DNA of 64,000 bases from Labrus mixtus (Eukaryota; Chordata; Actinopteri; Labriformes; Labridae), in contig NC_083612.1 of NCBI RefSeq assembly GCF_963584025.1, forward strand, positions 6,302,419-6,366,418. Reading direction: 5' to 3'. Both the position numbers and the translations under genes were made by a program. The notes beneath the pieces were generated by a model. The model saw only the letters and a program-made list of their open reading frames with translations, searched no databases and had not been told where the DNA came from. This document shows positions 1-24,640 of the stretch, piece after piece (within the stretch, counting starts at the first letter, position 1; the number at the start of each line of letters is the position of its first letter).

Positions 1-130
1 TTTTATTCCTGCTCTTCCCGTTGAATCCTCTGATCTTGTAACAATGATGTACAGTCTGAGTACTTATAAACTATTTTTATCACAATATTATTTATTGCTT
101 ACTTTCAATAAAATACTGAAACTTATTTTC
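1..130 (+). other. probable 3' UTR end of an upstream + strand gene (ppfia1 expected)
   Basis: AT-rich sequence ends in an AATAAA hexamer at 107-112 that could be the polyadenylation signal of a gene lying left of the window. No coding sequence is visible. In tetrapods the order is PPFIA1-CTTN-SHANK2 with PPFIA1 on the CTTN strand, so liprin-alpha-1 is the expected neighbour. That assignment rests on synteny only; the sequence shows just the hexamer and the AT-rich context. Confidence 0.35.
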
Positions 131-274
131 CACAGCAGATTAAAGGACTAAAGATTTTCTTGTCTCCTCCACAACCTCTTTCTCTGTTCGTCTCTTGCTT
201 TTGGTTCGAGAAAAAAAAAAGGAGTAAAGTCCTAGTTCAGTGTGTTCATCATGACGGTTATTTAACAATGTATG

Positions 275-806
275 ACATTAAAGGTCACATATCCTCCTCC
301 TCTTCAACCAGTTTAAATAAGTCTCAGAGCTCCTCAAAACATGTGTGTGAAGTTTCTTGTTCTAAATCCACTCTGATCCTGTATTTGATCATGCCTATAA
401 ACCCCTCTATTTCAGCCCTGCTCAGACCAGACTGTTTCTGTGTCTGTACCTTTAAATATGTAAATGAGCTGTGTCTGACCACGCCCCCTCTCTGGAAGGT
501 CTTGAGTGTCTCGGGCTTTCTCTCTCATGTCCTATTGTTTACAGTGAGAAGGCAGACTCAGAGGGCAGAACAAACACCTAGCTGTGGGAGTGTCACCCAC
601 CTGGGGGAGGAGTTACTGCCCTTTGTGATGTCATGAAGGGAAAATCTCCAAACGGCCTGTTTGAGCACACATTTTCTGAAAAGTGGAGCAGGCAGAAGAC
701 GGAGAGGATGGACTTTTCTCATCATTGGGGGGTTTGTAGATTAGGGACACATATTAGTGTTAGAGAAACATGGTGGAGTGGATTTTCAATCATATGTGAC
801 CTTTAA
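275..806 (+). mobile_element. MITE family 1, copy A (TTAA-AGGTCACATAT ends)
   Basis: Non-autonomous element with 15-bp perfect inverted ends: TTAAAGGTCACATAT at 278-292 and its reverse complement at 792-806. If TTAA is the target-site duplication, the terminal inverted repeat is AGGTCACATAT. The interior has no transposase; the open frame across it is accidental. A second copy lies in the opposite orientation at about 19030-19546, just past the cttn polyadenylation signal. TTAA plus AGG ends resemble Kolobok/T2-type MITEs, by inference. Confidence 0.75.
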
Positions 807-867
807 GTTGATAACATTTTAAATTAAAGCACAATATTCACAGTTTACTTGCTGCTTTTTAGCATGC

Positions 868-996
868 TAATTATTTTTGGGCTTTTATTGTGGAGTCCGG
901 CCCGGACAGAGAGTGAGAGAGAGTGGGGAATGTAGCCACAGGTCGTCTTCTGTACATGGGGCATGTGTACTAACCACTCTGCTACCAACCTCCCCA
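868..996 (-). mobile_element. SINE family B, truncated copy, antisense
   Basis: Shares the 3' tail (TTATTTTTGGGCTTTT) and 5' end (catggggc...taaccactctgctacca) with fuller copies at 30267-30472 and 49256-49458. The middle is shortened. No intact RNA polymerase III B box can be made out. Confidence 0.6.
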
Positions 997-1228
997 CATT
1001 CATTCAGACTTAATGCAGATGAAGTAATGACATTAAATTAGAAACGTCAAAGTCATCTTTATTGTCAATTTTTGCCAGATATACTGAACATACAGAAAAA
1101 ATCGTTTCTCTCTGAACTTGGGGCAAACTGCAATAGTATAAAGAAATACAAATACAGATAAACGTGCATTTAAAAACAACAAATGTGCATGGACTTGAAC
1201 TAAATTTAAACATAAATAATGCACTAAC

Positions 1229-1532
1229 TGGGTGGCGGCAGTAGCTCTGTAGAGACTTGTGTTGGAAACCAGAGGGTCGCTGGTTCAAGTCCCGGTGCGG
1301 ACGAAGTCTGGGAATTGGTCTGGTAGCTGGAGAGGTGCCAGTTCACTCCCTGAGCACGACTGGAGTGGCCTCAAACAAGGCAATGATCCCTCACCAGCTC
1401 AGGAGGGCTTGCAGTGGGCAGCCTCCCTCACTCTGACATCTCTCCATTAGTTCATGTCCACAGGATCCTGTTTGTGCAGGTGTGTATTATGGAATGTCCC
1501 CTCTGTGGGATTAGCAAAGTATAACTTCTTCT
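1229..1532 (+). mobile_element. tRNA-derived SINE (family A)
   Basis: The 5' part resembles a tRNA: an A-box-like segment around 1240-1255 and a B box GGTTCAAGTCC at 1282-1292. The tail GGGATTAGCAAAGTAT resembles the shared LINE-type 3' end of many fish SINEs. It lies upstream of the cttn promoter and is not a functional tRNA gene, because the stem pairing is degenerate. Confidence 0.7.
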
Positions 1533-2070
1533 AATTTAGAGAAAAAGAGGCCACAATTAATTCCTTGTAACTCACAGATTATGTGTTATATAAATCAGTA
1601 TAGCTGAAAAAAATTCGAATTTCAAGGAGAAATTTTAAATTTTTAATATTAAATTTACGGAAAAAGATAATAAAAAGGAACTCATGACGTCAGTACTGGC
1701 TGAGAGTGGGAAGAGCTGCAGAGAAACTTGAGTCACTCAGGATAATAACTTTCGTGCATGTTGTTATCTTGTAAAGCACAAGGTGGTTATATTAAAAATG
1801 TTCACTTTTTGGGACTTCAGGGTCTCCGTAGAATCCTGCAATTACCAGGTGCATTAATTTATGTACAATAATTATTTTATTTTCAACTTGATCTAAGAAA
1901 AACTAAGTTGGATGCTTTCAGATTGTGTTTTGTTTTCATTGTGAATTTGCCCTAATGAAGATGGAGGAATGACATTAAATGGAAACAAAATGCCTGGAAA
2001 CATAACTCTGAAAAAAAAAAAAGTGAAATTTAGAAATTATTCTGAAATTCACGGGAAAAATGTACAACAT
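1533..2070. other. AT-rich upstream region containing a degenerate duplicate of the cttn promoter
   Basis: Besides AT-rich sequence, the segment holds TGACGTCA at 1685-1692 followed by GTACTGGCTGAG. This repeats with one difference at the real promoter (2091-2110). Purine-rich flanks upstream of each copy (runs of A, gaaatt motifs) are also similar, which suggests an old local duplication about 400 bp apart. No coding sequence is seen. Confidence 0.5.
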
Positions 2071-2110
2071 GTTGAGGCCCCGCCCCCTCGTGACGTCAGT
2101 GCTGGCTGAG
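2071..2110 (+). promoter_or_regulatory. cttn: cttn core promoter: GC box and CRE
   Basis: A GC box (CCCCGCCCCC, about 2078-2087) is followed immediately by a perfect palindromic cAMP-response element TGACGTCA at 2091-2098. CpG content is higher here than nearby, and a non-coding exon with a good donor follows within 170 bp. No TATA box is visible, which fits a housekeeping-type promoter. The transcription start is inferred. Confidence 0.55.
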
Positions 2111-2266
2111 CTCGGGATACTGGGAGAGCCGGAAGAGAGCCATCAGATCCCTGAAACGTAACAGTTTCTCCATCAAAGCTGGAGGTCTGAACGGACCCAC
2201 ATACACCAGGGGAGGATTTTTATAACCTGTAGAGAGTGTGGCCGGAGCTACCTTTTGTCGAACAAG
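2110..2266 (+). other. cttn: cttn non-coding exon 1 (5' UTR)
   Basis: The 3' border is a strong donor, AACAAG|GTGAGT at 2266/2267, with no open frame running into it. The 5' border is a guess from the GC box and CRE just upstream. A non-coding first exon separated from the ATG exon by a long intron is the usual vertebrate CTTN arrangement. Confidence 0.55.
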
Positions 2267-3142
2267 GTGAGTTTTACAAGATGTCTACCTGCTGTCTGTG
2301 TGTAAAGATCAGTTAATCATTCCGGGAGGGAGGCATGTTAGCATTAGCCGGCTAGCTGACTGGAAAACTGGAACAGGAAATACCAGCGGTCAGGCAAGAC
2401 TCATACACCACTATTCTGATTTAATTTAACCTAAATTCATCACATTTGACCTCTTTTCATCACTCGATGTTAATTCCCCGTCGTCGATTTAACCATTAAG
2501 GAGATTTTCATCCTCATTTAAACGTCTGTTTCATAAGTGTGATCGCGAGCGTCAACGTCTAATTAAATGCGTTTTAATTGGGAAAAGCTGCGCGCGCATC
2601 CTGTTAAGTTAAATACATAAAGTGGTTTGGCCTACTTCGACTGAAGAAAACTAACCTACATTTACGCAAAAGGTAGGTTAACGTCAAACAAGCTTTACGT
2701 AAATGACGTGCTTGCAGCTTGTTAATGTAATTTATCAGCTGTTTCCTGTTATTTAAGAGCTTTTTTTAACACGTCGCATTTTATTGCATCTCTTCACGCA
2801 GCGTGGTCACAAAGAGAGTTCAGATTTGGATAGTAGCTGTATATGGGTGTGGCTGTGTTGTGGGGAATTCTCTTGACAGACTTAAAGTTGAGACTTGGAG
2901 CTACTTCCGGGTCTGAGGTGACTCTCCTCTGTGTCTGCACCCCCCCCCCCCCCCCCGTGAGGTGAGCAGAGCCCCTGATTCAACACAGATGTTGATGCCC
3001 ACATTGTGCTGAGTCAGGAATCAGGTTTAGCACAGAAAGCGTTTGTTCCTCTTAAATGCTAATGCAGACTCACAGACACACTGTTCAGTAAAGGCAGTCC
3101 AAATCTCCGCTCTCTGTTACCTTTTTGATGACAGGATTAAAA

Positions 3143-3365
3143 GGGCGGCTGCAGCTCAGTGGTAGAGTCGATCGTCTCTCAACCTGAAGGTTGCGGGTTC
3201 GATCCCCAGCCACAAACTTGAGAAGTCCTTGACACCCACATTTCGGAAATTTCTTGATTTTAGTTATGAAAAATGTCAGACAAACTCCTGCAAACTGTCT
3301 CAATTGCTGCAGTCACGTGGCCGATGTGTCCTTGGGCAAGACACTGAACTCCAAGTTGCTTCCAT
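3143..3365 (+). mobile_element. tRNA-derived SINE (family C)
   Basis: A clear RNA polymerase III promoter is present: A box in GCAGCTCAGTGGTAGAG (about 3150-3166) and B box GGTTCGATCCC (3196-3206). Near the 3' end is the string GTCCTTGGGCAAGACACT, typical of fish SINE bodies. The tRNA-like part lacks a clean acceptor stem, so it is a SINE head and not a tRNA gene. Confidence 0.75.
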
Positions 3366-3366
3366 A

Positions 3367-3640
3367 TTTTCCTCATGTTTACCTTCCATGTTGTCAGTCT
3401 GTGAAACCAGCAGAGCAGCTTGGCATGATTTGCAAAAAAAACCTCTCACTGGCATCACTAAAAACCTTCACATCAGACTTAAAAACGGTTTGTTTCAGCT
3501 GCTGTCTCTTTAAGGCCCCACTCCCCAAGTGCCCACTTTCCACTGATTGGCCCGCTCTCTTGAAGCCTTCTGAAGGGGACAGAACGCTGCACGGCTGCCA
3601 GGTGAGGGGTCCTCTCCAGAAGAGAGCCTATCACCCTTGT
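3367..3640 (+). repeat. dispersed repeat D (TTTCAGCTGCTGTCTCTTTAA core), copy 1
   Basis: The core at 3493-3520 plus flanking text (gtctgtgaaacc, gcagctt, ccactgattggcc) recurs at about 55860-56150 (+) and 63600-63835 (-). No terminal inverted repeats or coding capacity were recognised, so the class is unknown. Confidence 0.6.
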
Positions 3641-3823
3641 CAGGCTGCTTTTTTTTTCTCCGCAAAAGTGCAGTAACTAAGCTCAGCCGTCATCACGTCT
3701 TCAAAGATTCATATTGATTCTGTTACAGCGTAATTATGGTGTCTCGCTCTGTGACTTCACATTGCGTTTCAGCGTTGTGGAAGCATGGCACAGCGGGAAC
3801 TCCACACACACACAGTCAGACAT

Positions 3824-3825
<2 letters not shown>

Positions 3826-3874
<49 letters not shown>
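3826..3874. repeat. (CA)n microsatellite
   Basis: Pure CA dinucleotide run of about 24 units in cttn intron 1. Open frames across it are artefacts. Confidence 0.95.
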
Positions 3875-3875
<1 letters not shown>

Positions 3876-4089
3876 CGCTGCGCCCCCTTCTGGCTCTTTT
3901 TGTCGTCTCATAAAGATGTGAAAGTGACGATGATGTCGCATACAAACAGACGGAAAGCAGAGGAGTTTAAGTTGTCTTGATTGCAAGAATATGCTGGCAA
4001 CATTTAGGTACAGATACATTGCAACTGTGTTTGTGCAACTTCGAGAGTTTGCAGGAGTTTCTAAAAACGTGCCCCATTTAACAGAGGCT

Positions 4090-4195
4090 GCTGTCCTCAT
4101 CGCAGCGACCCTTTGCTGCATGTCTCCGACCCTCTCTCCTCCCAACATTTCCTGTCTCTCTTCAGCTGTCCTATCAAAAAACAACCCCAAGAAAA
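4090..4195 (+). mobile_element. SINE family B, 3' half
   Basis: The segment ccctttgctgcatgtct...cccaacatttcctgtctctcttcagctgtcc matches the body of the fuller + strand copy at 62943-63130. The tRNA-like head is missing. Confidence 0.55.
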
Positions 4196-4733
4196 ACCCC
4201 AATTTTGGCTGCAAAAGACGTCTGATTCTGTTGCTGTGGTATCAAAACAGTTAGTGGTATCACACAAATACCAGTGTCATATTGAAGTTTAATGTTCTGC
4301 TACTGTGACCACGCTCTCTTTCAGCACGTAGCTCTGCAGCATCTGTGTTTAATGCAGGTGAGAGGGATTCAACACGACAGCAGGATGTCTTGCTAAAACA
4401 AATTTCAAGAGTAAGTCTGCTGAGTTTAAGGTTGATCGATGAATCGGTTGAATGTCTGTGGGGGCCGATATTTGCCCTGTGGACCCCTGCGGACATCGAC
4501 CTGTTACCAAATATTGTGGCATTGAGAGATTTAAGATGACTCCTTTGGGACATTAGGGGCAAACAGAAACACTCTATAAATATAAATAAGCGATACATTG
4601 AGACAGTATTCCCTCAGCTTTTCACCATGTGCTTTCTTCTTCATCTTCTTAAAACAATCCCCTTTGAATCAGGCAGATAAAGTGTTTATCTGATTTTATG
4701 TGATGCTGTCTTTCAGTGTGTGTTGCTCTAAAC

Positions 4734-17663
<12,930 letters not shown>

Positions 17664-18791
17664 TTGATGATCCGTGTCCCTGTGCAAGAAAAAAAAAAAA
17701 AGAAGAGAGAAAGGAGACGTTTTCAAACCCCTCTTTGTCCTTTTCATACCCCGATGATTTCTCTCCTCACCTCATCTTAGCGCTTTAACTCCGGCTTTTC
17801 TTTCCCTCCTCCTCCTCTTCCAAAAGTTTCTCTCCGCGCTGCAGGAGGAGGTCAACGACTTATCCCAGAATGGATTAACACTAAGAGAATATTTAGACGT
17901 CATTATATAGATTAAAAAAAACAGACGCAAAGCGTCGTTACAGTCAAAGCTCCAAAATGCAGCTCGGACGTGGAGATGCATTTTGCGGCTTTTTATTTTT
18001 CTAGACACGGTGTTCGAGTGCGATCAGGTTCTTCTTCACACATGCTAGAGGAGAGTTTTTAAGTCTCACCAAAGACCAGAAGGAGGGGGGGCGGGGGCTC
18101 ACTGCTGAGTAGCTCAACCTTCATGTAAGCAGGAGCAGACTGTGGGTGATATCGTTTGGAGTATTTGTATATTGAGGCTGATTCCTGACGTCGACCAATC
18201 GCTGATCCACGTTTTGCTTCTCGGTGCGTCTGCAGAACGAGGATTTTAAATCTCCTGATCGACGCTCCAAGCCGTCTAATTTTTTTCTGAATATTCACAT
18301 CTGCCACAGAGCTTGTTACCAATGATTCAAATTCAAGTTTCCTCCTTTAACTGGCACTTCAGCTGCTCAGAGTAAACGGCGCCATAAAGTTTAGGACTTC
18401 CTTTCCACTGTGGGTAAATCATAGAAACGCCACAGCTCACGGCGTTTGAATCATCTCCGCTCATCGTTGTACAGAGAGATCAGGATTTATGAGAATTTGT
18501 GCTCGTCTTTGTCTTTGTGTCTCGCTGCCTGCGGGTTTGTGTGTCGTAACGTGTCGATGTGCACACGTGGTGAGGCACGGCGACGGAACAGCTGACATCC
18601 TCTATCAGCCGCCGAGCCGTGTGCGCCAACCTCAGAGTGAGTGACCTTTTCGAAACGAGAGGGCTTACGACGCCTGTAGACGCGTTTATCAGGCTGCTGT
18701 TAAGGGAAAAGGCTTTGTTGCTTTATTTTCTCTCCTAACACTAATTATCTCTAACAGACGGCGTCTGTGATCGCAGTAGTGTAGCTCAAAC

Positions 18792-18793
<2 letters not shown>

Positions 18794-18838
<45 letters not shown>
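18794..18838. repeat. (GT)n(GA)n microsatellite in the cttn 3' UTR
   Basis: GT run followed directly by a GA run, within the predicted 3' UTR. Confidence 0.9.
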
Positions 18839-18968
18839 CTTCATTAAAATCATCTTCGGGGTTTTTTAATAAAAAAAAAAAAGTGACCTTTTCAAAAGCA
18901 TTATTTTTATCTGTACCTCTGTTTGCTCGAGTCGCATCATTACCTGCTTGTTCTTTTTTTTTAGTTTC

Positions 18969-18978
18969 AATAAATAAA
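18969..18978 (+). terminator. cttn: cttn polyadenylation signal (two overlapping AATAAA)
   Basis: AATAAATAAA gives two canonical hexamers. TG-rich and T-rich sequence (tcagtctgtcttttaatg) follows within 30 nt as a possible downstream element. Confidence 0.7.
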
Positions 18979-19029
18979 CTATGAATTATAAATCAGTCTG
19001 TCTTTTAATGTCAACAAACAAAACACATG

Positions 19030-19546
19030 ATGCATTACACACTTCACCATGTTTCTCTAACACTAATATGTGTCTCTAGTCTGTCTACAAACCCCCCAAT
19101 GATGAGAAAAGTCCATCCTCTCCGTCTTTTTCCTGCTCCACTTTTCAGAAAATGTGTGCTCAAACAGGCCGTTTGGAGATTTTCCCTTCATGACATCACA
19201 AAGGGCAGTAGCTCCTCCCCCATGTGGGTGACACTCCCACAGCTAGGTGTTTGTTCTGCCCTCTGAGTCTGCCTTCTCACTGTAAACAATAGGACATAGA
19301 ACGAGAAAGCCCGAGACACCAAGCCCTTCCAGAGAAGGGGCGTGGTCAGACACAGCTCATTTACATATTTAAAGGTACAGACACAGAAACAGCCTGTTCT
19401 GAGCAGGGCTGAAATAGAGGGGTTTATATACATGATCAAATACAGGATCAGAGTGGATTTAGAACAATACACTTCACACACACGTTTTGAGGAGCTCTGA
19501 CACTTATTGAAACTAATTGAAGAGGAGGAGGATATGTGACCTTTAA
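19030..19546 (-). mobile_element. MITE family 1, copy B, inverted relative to copy A
   Basis: Near-full-length antisense copy of the 275-806 element, ending in GATATGTGACCTTTAA at 19531-19546. The other end (near 19030) has lost its inverted repeat; similarity starts around caccatgtttctctaacac. It begins about 50 nt past the cttn polyadenylation signal. Confidence 0.75.
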
Positions 19547-21829
19547 ATAAAATATAAGAATTGTGTAAATGTTTTATTGTTTCCTGTAATAATAGGACAA
19601 AGTTCATGCAGAGCCTGAAGACATGAGCAGTGAAAATTAACCCGTCAGTGCCCTCTGGTGGAAAAACTGTGAATTACGCATCTCTTATGAGCTGAAGTAG
19701 ATAAAGTGAGTCAGGCTTCAACTACAAACAAACACACCAATAACCTTTTTAACGATTACAGGTAAATTGAGGAATAGGTGCTCTCTAATGGGCATAGACA
19801 GACACTGAAATGGATTAGGCCCAATCATAGAATCCAGTCAGACTTTGTGTAATCATCAACACTATGAAATTAGCATCTGTGTGTGATAAACAATAAGACG
19901 TACTTTAAAAGTATAACACCTACAAGAGAACATTTCTCTGTTCCCTCCTCAGCTTGAGAAACTCTTCATCCTGCTAAAAGTCCTCCTCACAGTTTAACAC
20001 CTCAGACGCTCTCTGAAGGGCTAAGACACTTTGTGAATAACTTTCATCTTTTAACTTTAAGGGAAAATTCTTATAAAATGTCCTGAGAATTTTGTCACTC
20101 GGTGCAACTCTTAGTACTGAGGAGGCTTTGTGATTGGGACGAATGCAGATGCATGCAGTGCACAGATTTACCACCAGGGGGCAGAAAGCATTGCATCATA
20201 GGACTTTAGTGCAGCACATGAAGAATTTAGAAAGTCAGTCAGTGACAAATGTGACTTTTCATGAATACTTTATTCCGTTTTGAAAAAGAAAAACATTCAA
20301 ACTGTTGTTTAATCAGGAATATTTACTGGATTGAGGGAACATATAATTAACTACAGCAGGTTTATTTGTGATTTAAATCTTGTTGTCAGAGTAACATATC
20401 ACTCCTTTGATTTCATTTTTGCAGACTTCTGCTCCGTCCCAAACACACAGTTTACTTTATAAAGGATATTCTCATCTGTACGTATGTTTCACTGATTGCA
20501 ACACAAGCACAGAAGATCCAGGACACTTAAATATGTTCAGGAAACGATAAACACACCGACGACTCCATTCAACTTTACCTTCAGATGTTTGTCAGACTTA
20601 CAGTTTGTTCCTGGAGCTCACATCGTGTCCACAATCAGCTTCAACTTTCTCCAGCTGTCAGGAGCCTTCATTTGCTTAGTGCAATGCATTGTGGGAAATA
20701 GAGTCCATCAAAAACACATTCCTCGTACAGTTTCTGAATCCCTCACTAAGTAGAAAATTAAACTTTAGATGAAGTAAGCAGAGAAATGACTTAACGGACG
20801 TGTGAGGACAGAGGCGCTGCTTGTGTACAAGGGCCCCAGACAAGTAGGGGGCCCCAGAGCAGTTGGGGCCCCTTGAGGGCCGACAAACTTAAACCAACAC
20901 AGTGGCCCTAAATCTTCAAATTTTGCATCGGCGGTAGGAAACCTTCCTAAAGGGGGCCCCATCTGACAGCACTCACTCGTTGCCGTGCTAAGCGTTGCAT
21001 GCTTTATTGCAGTGAAAACCAAAGTGTGTCACCGAAAGTCAATAAAGAAAAATGAAGAGGAATAATCCGTCAATAGGAGAGAAAAAAGTAGAAGAGGAGT
21101 AAGCGTCCGGACCCTGGCAGACATGCTGGTGATGACTGCTGGTTGGAGGACTGGTTGATTTTTGCCTCGAGCCCCAGCCGACTCTAGAACCGCCGCCGTG
21201 TGATGAAGATGATGAGACTTCAAGGTGCAGTGTTGTCTTTTCATTCTGCAGAATGTCACCAGATGTGGGAGGACCTGCTGGTGTTTTGGCACACGGCATT
21301 GGACAAATGTATAATAAAAAAGTTTTTTTTTAAAAATCATTTCAGATTTCTGACGATGAACGAGCGACACTGCGCGACCTCTGGCACCAAGCAAGTGATT
21401 CATTTGTCCAAGGGAAACATCACTTCAACATCTCTCTCCACTCGTTGACTAAACAAGAGGATCAGAGGACAAGATAAGAAGCAATAGGTCCCAAAAGTTG
21501 TAAAATGCAATTAAAGTTGATTTCAGAGTTTTTTTATGAACGCAGATCAGAGCCACTGGACTACGACTCCAAGTGAGCACGCTCGGTGGGCCCAGGAACG
21601 AGGAAGATAAAAGAGCTTTGAGTAGTCAGAAGAACAGAAAAGAAATATACGAGCATTTTATTTTGACACAGAAAGCAACTCCAGTCAACTTCCTTTGAAT
21701 GTGTTTACATCCCGAGCTGGAACAGCTGATTTAACGAGGTACGATGCTGAAGATCTTCAGAGATGATTCTGGTGTGAACATGCAGACGTTAAGGACAGAG
21801 AGAGGGAGACGACACTAGTGCAATATTAT
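19547..21829. other. cttn-shank2 intergenic region
   Basis: No gene is recognised. A GGGGCCCC-rich patch (20828-20880) with short inverted words and several TTTATT hexamers usable on the - strand (for example 21657-21662) are present. The shank2 3' end probably lies near its right border. Confidence 0.5.
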
Positions 21830-21830
21830 A

Positions 21831-21836
21831 TTTATT
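21831..21836 (-). terminator. shank2: candidate shank2 polyadenylation signal
   Basis: TTTATT on + (AATAAA on -) in an AT-rich stretch. It is one of several candidates; 21657-21662 is another. It was chosen because sequence between here and the stop codon has few TTTATT hexamers in AT-rich context. Weak evidence. Confidence 0.3.
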
Positions 21837-22708
21837 TCTTACAGTGAATTTTGGTTGCCATACAAGAAATCTTGAGGATTTGAAAGGGGGGGAGGAGGGG
21901 GCGGGGCTTAAGAGTGCAGTTACAGGAAAATTCTCTCTCTTTTCATTTCAGTAATTAGTCGACTCTATGATGATTCAGTAGCACAAAATTACAGCAACAT
22001 AGAAAACATGAACACAAGTCTTTGCACAAATTACCGAGAAAACATTTCTTAGCCTCTATGAAGACTTAAAGAATAAAATCTATCGATGAGGAAAATCAAT
22101 TTAAGAAAAAGAAACGATGATGAAGGTGGGAGCAGTGTTTCAAAGGGGGGGTGGGGGGGGTGGCTGGGTGGAGGTGGGGTTAGTGAGCCATGCCTGGTCT
22201 AAACACGGCCTGGTGAAAGCTCCACGCCATGGCGAGGCTTCAAAAGATTCTTCTACATCTACTCAGATCTACAACAGAGAGAAAACTGTCGGTGACTGAA
22301 GGACGGCCACCGCTAATCTTTTTGGCGGCGTTGTTTGTTTACATTTACATAGGTTTCATATATTTCTACCAAATGGCCTCTTCTTTTTTTTTTTTTTTTT
22401 AAATTTACACTTTTTTTTTGCTTCTTTTCATACACACACTCTAGATTGAGGGATTTCAGGGGATGAGAGTCAGGCAGACGGTGGTCGTCAGAAGATTTCT
22501 GTACGGTGGCCTGAAAGGGAAAACGCACTGAAACGGTGAAGGTCGAGATGTGCTCGGGTGGTCACATCTGCTCGGGGTCCATCGCCTGCGTTTGTATGAT
22601 GATGTAAGCACGCTGTGATTGGCTGTCAGAGAGTCGGCGAGAGAGGTCGACGTCTCCTCATGAAAGTGGAAGAAATCAAACACACACAGCATCCAAAGTG
22701 CCCTAAAT

Positions 22709-22989
22709 CAGTGGTTCTCAACTGGTGGGTCGGGACCCTGAGGTGGGTCGCGGGGCCTTTTTCGTTAGGTCAAGAATGTGTGGCTGGAAAAAAAAAGTCT
22801 TTGAAGCGCTTTTTAAACATGTTTGTTTTGTTCAGTTTCTTGCTTCTGTCACATGTTTTGTACCGACTGATGTCCAAACTGCACAATTTTTCAGTAAATA
22901 AATCTGATTGGTCGAATAATTTGGGTCGAGGTTCTTCTCACGGAGGAGTTGGCGTTGGGTCCTGAGACTAGACGAGTTGACAACCACTG
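22709..22989. mobile_element. hAT-type MITE (CAGTGGTTCTCAAC ends)
   Basis: Begins CAGTGGTTCTCAACTGG at 22709 and ends TTGACAACCACTG at 22989, imperfect inverted ends of the hAT/Charlie type. The 8-bp flanks CCCTAAAT and ACTTAAAT match at six positions, consistent with an aged 8-bp target-site duplication. The GGTGGGTCGGGACC interior is also typical. Confidence 0.8.
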
Positions 22990-24054
22990 ACTTAAATGTT
23001 ACACGGTTGATGAGAGTCCCTGTCTGAACACATTTACACGGCCACTCTTCAATGTTTGTAATGACGCCACCTGCTGGTGACAGACAGTAAGCCTCGTTTA
23101 ACATCAAATGTAGGTTGCACCATGTGCTCTAACTTCTTGTTGTGACAGTTTGTCGTTCGTCCATATTCTCCGTCCGTAGACCCGTGAAAACTACATCTGT
23201 AAACTCTCCGACCAACAGCCAATCACGGTGTGCTACATCATCACACAGTCGATCGTATTGTGTGACGTCACCGGCAGACGCGGGACCCCGAGCAGATGTA
23301 AACACCCGAGCAGATCTGGGACCTACAACGGCACAAAAGAGTTCAGTCAGGAAAGTTCACGACGAATACACCCACAGAGACGAGCTGAAAATGCAAAGAC
23401 GGCTGCAGAAAGCCGAAAGAAATGATTATCAGCAGGCTGCAGGAAAACAAGTCCTTCTAAAAGACCCAAATAAAGAAAAATGGCGGCACTTCCTGTTTGG
23501 TTCTCACCATGACGATAAGAGACTCTTTTTGTAGATCTTTGCATGATACATACGTCTGTGCACGGAGGTGAAAACACTACAGAGGGTGAATTTTTTTTAA
23601 AGCATAAGGGGGCGCTATGGAGCCATTCTGCAAAACTCTTGTTCAAGACCTAAAAAAATCAAAAAATTTTCACATGGCCTGATGCGTGTGCAAAAGTCAG
23701 TGAGATTTGGGGGCATGTCACAGCCCTCGAATAATCAATTAAATCCAGAGATAGATTATGAAATCAATTCCTTGCATTCCAGCAGGGTCCTCACTGCGAG
23801 GTCTGTGCTCAGGTTTTAAAAGTGCATAAACCCGGTAAATAAATGTAACAGAAAAATGGTGCATATTCAGTCACCACAAAAAAACGTGCTCCAACGCTGT
23901 AGGGGGCGCTAAGAGGAGATTTATTCTGATGTGAGGCGACCACATGAACTGTTAATAAGACAACAAAATGATTCAACATTTGTGTAGGATGTTTCTTAAG
24001 GCTGACTACTGGGGTAAAAAAAACAACTTAATAACTTGTAAGTCAAAGCTGAGG

Positions 24055-24640
24055 AGCAAAAAACTGCAGTTCCTCAAGTGTCCACTAGAGGGTGGCTACA
24101 AAAGACCTGAAAGTCCCATACACACCCATATAAAAATGTCAAATTTTAACAAAATAACTTAACATGTTTACAGCTTTTGGTTATGATTAGTTAATTTCTT
24201 AATAGGAGCACATCGTAAGGAGGGTTGTATTTTTTCCTAACTCACCCGTTTTGATTTGAAAAAGGATAAGAGTTATTCACAATAAGGCGTGTAGAGGGCA
24301 GGCGTTTGGTAGCTGTTTGTCTAGAGGCTTAAAACCCGCCTCAGCTCCAGCTCTCAGCCTGTCGTTAGATTGACTGAAAGTTAGACTGAGAGAGCATTTC
24401 CAGCATGGAGGGTTAGGGTTCATTAAATCAAAACGGGTGAGTTATTAAATAAAAAACAATGTGCTCTGATTAAGACATTAACCAATCAGAACAGAATCGT
24501 TTTTTTGAACCAGGCTGTGAACATTTTAATTTCTGCTGTCAAAACAGACATTTTAACATAAGGTGTGTATGGGACATTAAGGGTCTTTCACATCCAGCCT
24601 CTAGTGGACACTCGATGAACTGCAGTTGTTTTTTACACTT
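24055..24640. repeat. dispersed repeat E, inverted pair
   Basis: A + copy (about 24055-24190: ctgcagttcctcaagtgtcc, actagaggg, cacacccat) and a - copy (about 24490-24640) are separated by roughly 300 bp that includes gttattcacaat and ggttagggtt. In RNA the two arms could pair. It lies in the presumed shank2 3' UTR. Confidence 0.6.

Larger units (their letters stand above)
2267..4716 (+). other. cttn intron 1: SINE, repeats, (CA)n
   Basis: No coding exon is seen. The intron holds a poly-C run (2940-2956), a tRNA-type SINE (3143-3365), a dispersed repeat (3367-3640), a (CA)n tract (3826-3874) and a SINE-B 3' half (about 4090-4195). It ends with the acceptor CTTTCAG at 4716. Confidence 0.7.
17664..18992 (+). 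other. cttn: cttn 3' UTR
   Basis: About 1.3 kb of non-coding sequence from the TGA to overlapping AATAAA hexamers at 18969-18974 and 18973-18978. It contains a (GT)n(GA)n microsatellite at 18794-18838. The exact cleavage site is inferred. Confidence 0.75.

Noticed and set aside
160..636. 158-aa ORF upstream of cttn, with a 139-aa relative at 19188-19607
   Set aside because: Both are the same MITE read in one frame. Similarity reflects repeat copies; there is no transposase feature, and the start is outside the conserved element in one copy.
3143..3213. tRNA gene
   Set aside because: Good A and B boxes, but no clean acceptor or anticodon stem pairing, and a SINE body follows directly.
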